DNA of 64,000 nt from Pseudoneurospora amorphoporcata. Taxonomy: Eukaryota; Ascomycota; Sordariomycetes; Sordariales; Sordariaceae. Positions 59,163 to 64,000 of the stretch are shown piece after piece. Position 1 is the first letter of the stretch, and every line of letters starts with the position of its first letter. A model generated the notes under the pieces. It made no database searches, had not been told where the DNA came from, and worked only from the letters and a program-made list of their open reading frames with translations. The translations under genes were made by a program, and so were the position numbers. Where the stretch lies: contig MU859239.1 in the NCBI GenBank assembly GCA_033297205.1, positions 1 through 64,000 on the forward strand, written 5' to 3'.

Positions 59163-59466
59163 TGTTGAAAATTTCTATCATATATAACCCTAACTATTAT
59201 AAGGAGGTGTGAGGTTAGCTAGGTACGTACCAGGCGGCCCAGAAAGGTCTAGAAACGCCGTGGCGTTGACCAGGGTCGATGACGTGACCCGGGTAAATAA
59301 AGGAGGTAAAGGATTCTTTCAACCTCGAAAGATTCTTTCAACTTCGAAAACCTTTCAACTTCAGAAAAGGATTTCTTAGTCTAAATGTTTGCGTACGAGA
59401 TGAAAGAAACTATCTTTCGAACCGTCGGAAACCGAAGAATCCGACGGAGCTAACGGATTTTTCACA
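59163..59466 (-). repeat. Possible LTR (solo or 3' LTR)
   Basis: On the minus strand the segment starts TGTGAAAAATCC and ends TTTTCAACA, i.e. TG...CA ends with short inverted termini, about 304 bp. It is clearly richer in GC than its surroundings. It lies directly downstream of the decayed minus-strand pol relic. A three-fold repeat of TTTCAACYTCGAAA is at 59315-59365. No clean target duplication is visible, so the assignment is tentative. Confidence 0.35.
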
Positions 59467-59997
59467 ACTTAACCAGGTGGCTTAGAAAGTCTATAAGAAG
59501 GGAGGTTTCCTTCGAAGAAAGAAAATGTTTTATATAGCTCATCAGATACTTCCTCATATATTTACTAATTAAAAAGCCTACAAATATAAACAAAATACCG
59601 TTCTACTCTTTTTTGAGTGCCCTACACACCTATGCCTTTAGAAATCTCTATTTCCTACCAGGCTAGCCTTTTTCTTTACAAAGAAGCGTAGATCATTTTT
59701 ACCTTTTTATCCATCCTTCCGACTTCGATTTTACAATATCATCGTTGCAACCCTCCTCCTCGATCGAGCCTCAGAAGCTTTTGCAACAAATAAGAAGAGT
59801 CAAATAGGAAGCTTCGTCCTTTGGGCAAAACTATATAATAGACTAGAATCATCCGTTCTTTGCTAGGATATAAAGTGATCTTGGTCTCCGTAACCACTTT
59901 CCTTATATAACAATTAGGCAGTTTAAAGACTTCGAAAAATATATTAAAATTATCTTATAATAGACGAACCTTAGTTTTTTAATAGTTAATATAGGCT
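59467..59997 (-). pseudogene. Pol relic (protease to RT linker) of a decayed LTR retroelement, part 2
   Basis: On the minus strand one frame reads NIFFEVFKLPN, VVTETKITLYP and LPKGRSFLFDSSY, with a few TAG/TAA stops. The order 'metal-ion/peptidase tail, (I/V)PVYY, LPxGRxFLF' resembles the segment between protease and reverse transcriptase in fungal Gypsy-type polyproteins. Reverse transcriptase itself is missing; the frame fades near 59470. It continues the frame at 60766 onward if element B and one copy of its target duplication are removed. Confidence 0.55.
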
Positions 59998-60005
59998 TGT
60001 CTTAA

Positions 60006-60757
60006 GAGAAGCGCTACTCGCATGTTGGCAAAACTCTACTCGCACGTGGATCCACATTTTTTTCCTATACATAACCCGAACTCGCTTGAAGTCTGCCATA
60101 GCAGATGTATTCTTTTATAAATTTCGCCAAGCACATCTAGGCATTTCAATCTTTTAAGGTTGCTATGCTATGCCAAGCTCAGATTCTAGACTACAGCGTA
60201 CGCACCCTTAGATTTGTACCTAGACCTAGTTCTTATAGGGCATTTATATAGCAGTCTTATAGGGCACTTAGCAGCACGGTCGCATGCGCCCGTCGGCTGG
60301 GTCACTACATCGGTCATCTACATCGCAATTAGCTAAGGAAACGTACAAAAAAATGAAGGATTATTCTGTACCGTCAACAGATGCTGGCGCTTTATTTACT
60401 TGATAATATTTGATGATGCGCGACGTAGTGGATTGAAGGATTACAATGTGGTGATGTATGCGATAGTGGTTTGGTAAAGGAAGTAGTGCGACAAGGCACT
60501 AGTACTAGTGCCAAAAAATCACAAGAGTTAGACTGCCTAGTCTGGGCTGGTCTAGGCGCCCAGACTAGGGTAGCCAGTGCAGTACGACTGCAGGGGTCTA
60601 AACGTGTACTGGGCTGAAATCTGGGAGCTTGGCGGGCACGGTACGACTTAGATTAGTGTGGGACCATGGCAAGTCGCCAGGGTTTGGGTTATGTATGGGA
60701 AAAAAATGTAGATCTACGTGCGAGTAGAGTTTTGCCAACGTGCGAGTAGCGCTTCTC
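60006..60757. mobile_element. Inverted-repeat element B (752 bp)
   Basis: Terminal inverted repeats of about 72 bp (60006-60077 and 60686-60757) differ at only about four sites, all C/T or G/A. Each starts GAGAAGCGCTACTCGCA and has CTACTCGCA again 22 bp further in, then GGATCCACATTTTTTTCC and CATACATAACCC. The 8-bp target duplication TGTCTTAA is exact (59998-60005 and 60758-60765). No transposase frame is inside. GC content is well above the surroundings, so it entered after most of the host repeat had decayed, or suffered less RIP. Confidence 0.92.
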
Positions 60758-60765
60758 TGTCTTAA

Positions 60766-61560
60766 ATAGAGAACAGAGTTAGCTAATAGCAAGTTTGGTT
60801 CTAACTTGTTAATAACTTAACTTATGGCTCTAATCTTAAATAGGGTAGGTTTTCCCTTTAAATCTTTACTAAGAAGGTAGAAAGTAAATATTACCCACTT
60901 AGTAAGCTTAATTAGCTTTCCTCCTACGCCTTTAATCCTAATAGTGAAATCGGTCGAAATTGTATATTCGAATATATTTAAAAACGGTCGACCTATAATA
61001 GTCTTAACTACTCTTAGATCTATATAAATCTCAACGTCGTCTAACTTGGGGGTTACTTTAATGTTAATTCGAAAATAAGTAAAATTAGATAAGGGTCCCT
61101 ACTTAATGTAAGGGCACGGATGGGAAAGTCGAAGGCAAAGCTAAGAATCCATCAATGACAGAAGATTTTAGGTGAGGAGGAAAAGAGAGAGAACTAGATA
61201 CATACAGTTAAACCTAGACTTAAATATCCTAGTCACACAAGCGACTCTGGGATCCACTTGTCAGTCACTCTCCTCCAATCCCTTTACTCGTATCCCATTC
61301 ACCTGCAGGCAAACTACCATAAAGAGGCTAGATCCCGCCCTAGCACTAAGACCTCCCTTATACCTGCGTTCTTCTATCGTTCGCAACAACACCTTTAATA
61401 GTGCAGCGGTCTGAACTGTAAACGGTAAAGCGGTCAGGTTCGTGAACGATATCCTTCTAGAAAGGTCCGCTTCAGAAGGCCCGTATGGCAGCATGGTTGG
61501 ACCTGTACCTGTACCATAACACTTAAATAGTTCGCTACCTTAGAGGGTAAATTTTTTAAT
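60766..61560 (-). pseudogene. Protease-region relic of the decayed LTR retroelement, part 1
   Basis: The minus strand reads IKVTPKLDDVEIYIDLRVV, KTIIGRPFLNIFEYTIS and KLTKWVIFTFYLLSKDLKGK with few stops at 61070-60790. This is plausibly the peptidase region of a Gypsy-type polyprotein. A second segment (61172-61560) has higher GC content and no clear frame, and could be another small insertion. Domain naming here is tentative. Confidence 0.4.
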
Positions 61561-61749
61561 TTTAAAAGGAATAGTTGCGGCAAGGTATATAGCGTCGGCG
61601 GCTAGCTTAGTCTTAAAATAAGTACTAAGATAGTTAAATAATTAATTTCTCAAAGAGAAGGTTTCTTTACACTCTATATAATTATAGAAGAACTTATCCT
61701 TTAGCTAATAAAATAAGATCGCACCTTCATAATTAGTTTTTACTTTACT

Positions 61750-62696
61750 AGATTTAGCATAGTTACATTTTACTACTATCAAATTAAACTCCATTAAGCA
61801 CTTAAAATAAGTTAATTCGCTAATATATATATAGTAGACTAAGTTATTTAAATTATATCTATTATCCGAATTGGTACCAGCAAAATTAATAAATTATTTA
61901 TTAAACTCCTCCTTCTTTACGTAATATATACGATATTTCTTATTGTGGGAGTGGCTATAACTACGGCTATAGTCGCAGGTATAACCGGTATTACGAGCGC
62001 AATTGGTATCACGGTTGCGGCGGTCGTCGCTAATATTATAGTTGCGAGAGCGGTCGGTTATATAATTAGTATAGTTACGGCTATAGTTATAGTTGTAATT
62101 ATAATCATAATTGCGGTTAGAATTATATCTATTAGTAAGGTAAGCAAAATACTTTTTCGTAGCAATAAAAACTAAGACTACTTTAATTTCTCAATCTAAT
62201 TAAAGTATTTCTCAATCCTACTATAAGAGAGCGGAGCAAAGAGGACAATCTTAATAATAACGCTAAAACTATTCCAAATTTAGACTATAATACTATATTA
62301 ATTGTCGTTGCTACGGGATAGGATTCCTATAGTACGAGCGAGATACAATTACTTTAATATATATATAGAGGTAGCGTTATAATCCTTATAAATATAATAT
62401 AATATAAGCTTATCCTTATTAAACATTGGAGTTATAGTAGCGGAGTCGGGAATAAATCTCTAAATAAGCACGGAAGTAAGCGTATTAAAAGAAACGCGAA
62501 GCTTCTTATGTCTAATAAAGTTCAATTAATTATTTTATTAAAAATAAGCTACGCTCTTTAGGAATAGTAGCTATATTTAGATAAGCTATTTCTCGATTAG
62601 ACCTTTAGGGTCGTTCTTAATAAGAATATTAAAGCGGTTAACGAATATAGTAGCGTTAGTATAGATGATATTAGCACCTAACTCGATTATACCTAT
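61750..62696 (-). pseudogene. Gag-like relic of the decayed LTR retroelement, C-terminal part
   Basis: On the minus strand, from 62696 down: DIGIIELGANIIYTNATIF, then VNRFNILIKNDPKGLIEK, then after stops a region with MFNKDKLILYYIYKDYNATS. A low-complexity Asn/Arg/Tyr-rich tail near 62150-61940 (NRNYDYNYNYNYSRNY) follows a damaged Cys-rich start (FYCYEKVFC), probably a former CCHC knuckle. This matches fungal Gypsy-type Gag layout: capsid, then knuckle, then RNA-binding tail. All interruptions are TAA/TAG in an AT-rich context. Confidence 0.55.
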
Positions 62697-62704
62697 ATCT
62701 TTAA

Positions 62705-63289
62705 GAGAAAGTCTATTTGCACAGCCACGATTGTCTATTTGAACAGTGATCCACTTTTTTCTCCCATACATATCCCTAACCTTGCTGTCCCCTCCCCGCC
62801 AGCACTAGTCTCGCTCGTACTGCGACTGCTAAGCTCCCAATTACAGCTCATTACACATTGTAACCTCTACACAGCATACGTATCACTGACAGCCGTAACA
62901 GTCACTAACAGCTGACAAACGCTGACAGCCATGACAATCGCTGACAGCTATGACAGTCGTTGACAGTTGCTGGCAATTGATAGCAATTGAGTGCGATTAA
63001 GATAGTCACTCAATTGAGTACGATTGAACAATATACGACCGTGCCGCTAACTGCCCTGTAAAGTGCGCTGTAAAATGCCCTGTAAAGTGCAATATGAGGG
63101 TGCGTATCTGGTTTGAGCATTGTAGTTTGATGTCACGTATGGAAGAATGGTAATGCCTAGATTTCTGGGTAAAATTTTTAAAAGAATATATATAATATAT
63201 ATAGCTGCGCGAGGGTTAGGGATCTGTGTGAGGGGAAAAGTGGATCACCGTTCAAATAGACATTTATAACCGTGCAAATAGACTTTTTC
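62705..63289. mobile_element. Inverted-repeat element C (585 bp)
   Basis: Left arm 62705-62782 and right arm about 63217-63289 pair over some 75 bp. The outer ends are GAGAAAGTCTATTTGCAC and GAAAAAGTCTATTTGCAC. The motif TCTATTTGMAC occurs twice per arm, 22 bp apart, then GTGATCCACTTTT and ATCCCTAAC. The 8-bp duplication ATCTTTAA is exact (62697-62704 and 63290-63297). It is inserted in the Gag-like frame; removing the element plus one duplication joins FNPFTND to FKDIGIIELG in frame. There is no transposase inside. An array of 19-bp repeats lies at 62884-62977. Confidence 0.92.
62884..62977 (+). repeat. 19-bp tandem repeats inside element C
   Basis: Five degenerate units start at 62884, 62903, 62920, 62939 and 62958. 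The consensus is CGCTGACAGCYRTGACART. Further along (63052-63090) CCCTGTAAAGTG-like units occur three times. Subterminal short repeats are often transposase-binding arrays. Confidence 0.7.
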
Positions 63290-63297
63290 ATCTTTAA

Positions 63298-64000
63298 AAT
63301 CATTAGTAAAAGGATTAAAAGTGCCGATATTATTTCGCTTAAGTTTAGTCTTATTATTATCGCTATTAGTATTAGTAATAGAATGATAGGGAGGAGAAGA
63401 ATTGTAATAGCGATGCGGAGAAGTACAACGAAGTACGTAGACGTTAAAATAACTGAAGTTAAAGCTCTTATTATTATCAGTATTATTATTATTATTATTA
63501 TTAAGATTACCTAAAGCGGCGACGGTATAGTTATTAGGAGGTATAAGAAGATTGCTACCTCTAATTTTACTAGTAGGAATTAGGTTTATAGCCTTACTAA
63601 TAACCTTATATTTACATTTAATGTACTTATAGGCGGCTTTATTAGTAGTAACCTTATTAATTTCTTCAAATAAAGGTTGGAATAAGTACGTAAATAGACG
63701 TATTAAGCGATAAAATCCTTTATCTCCTTAAAATATCTCTCGTACATATTAGAATTTTTCTTAAATAAGATACGAAAATAATTATTACAGTTCTTAAGGC
63801 TGTTAACAAAATCTATAAAATTACCGTCGTAGACCTTCTTACTATAAATAATACGAGCAATCCTAGAATCGAAGCTATTAGAATATAATTCGTAAGTATA
63901 ATTACGGGTTCTTAGTAACAAGCTAATATCTTAAAAGCGAAGGGGAGGACTTCTATCGCGTACGTTGTTAGGAGCTATTCTATAAGAAATAGAGTAATAC
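63298..64000 (-). pseudogene. Gag-like relic, N-terminal part (runs off the window)
   Basis: Minus-strand frame 63921-63703 is open (RNYTYELYSNSFDSRIARII, ending KEIKDFIA). After stops an Asn-rich segment follows (NNNNNNNNTDNNKSFNFSYF near 63500) and then GTFNPFTND up to the border of element C, where the protein continues. It is the upstream half of the Gag-like relic at 61750-62696. The plus-strand open frame 63272-63514 is only its antisense shadow. Confidence 0.5.

Noticed and set aside
61945..62175. Plus-strand frame with Ile/Val/Ala repeats resembling a membrane protein
   Set aside because: It is the antisense shadow of the Asn/Arg/Tyr-rich Gag tail on the minus strand; the repeat pattern comes from TAT/AAT codons read backwards.
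58547..63289. Repeated 22-bp-spaced motifs considered as a CRISPR-like array
   Set aside because: Eukaryotic context, only two copies per arm in inverted orientation, with exact target duplications outside: transposon ends.

Overview
The window reads as a filamentous ascomycete chromosome, most likely a Sordariomycete (Sordariales-like). The evidence is short GT-AG introns (about 50-250 bp) with CTAAC-type branch points, compact single-copy genes in a GC-balanced core, and two flanks of AT-rich dead transposons. In those flanks nearly every inactivating change is CpA to TpA (or TpG to TpA on the other strand), the signature of repeat-induced point mutation (RIP). The species cannot be fixed from sequence alone.

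Left flank (1 to about 11.9 kb): a transposon graveyard. A complete 7.5-kb Gypsy-type chromovirus on the minus strand (1541-9055) has two 221-bp LTRs and a 5-bp ATTGT target duplication. It sits in or just upstream of a dead PIF/Harbinger-like transposase (about 9180-10165, plus strand). A second decayed gene, possibly the Myb/SANT-like partner, converges on the transposase (10519-11861, minus).

Core (about 12-57.8 kb), in order: 6-phosphogluconolactonase (+); secreted GH76 alpha-1,6-mannanase (-); a 167-bp TA-flanked inverted-repeat element; a 905-aa disordered protein with a C-terminal Cys cluster (+); an 879-aa Ser/Thr-rich coiled-coil protein (+); an intron-containing tRNA-Ile(AAU) (+); a Stb3-type Sin3-binding protein (-); DNA topoisomerase III with an internal RGG tract (-); a DUF1295 ER membrane protein (+); a small unrecognised protein behind a long leader (+); a TMEM205-like membrane protein (-) divergent from Ku80 (+); a DEDDh exonuclease of the Gfd2/QIP type (+); Pam18/Tim14 (-); and a Par32-like DUF3602 protein (-). 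Exon chains of the spliced genes were joined by hand and each gives an uninterrupted frame. Two DNA-maintenance genes (TOP3, KU80) lie within 10 kb of each other; the rest are ordinary housekeeping genes with no obvious common pathway.

Right flank (57.85-64 kb): an abrupt switch to extreme AT richness. It holds a badly decayed minus-strand LTR-retroelement (Gag-like, protease-linker part of Pol). Two members of a non-coding inverted-repeat transposon family interrupt it (60006-60757 and 62705-63289), and a third lies nearby (58547-58986). The three share a terminal design, two copies of a CTAYTYGCAC-like motif exactly 22 bp apart, and 8-bp target duplications ending in TTAA. I regard this family as the most novel item in the window.
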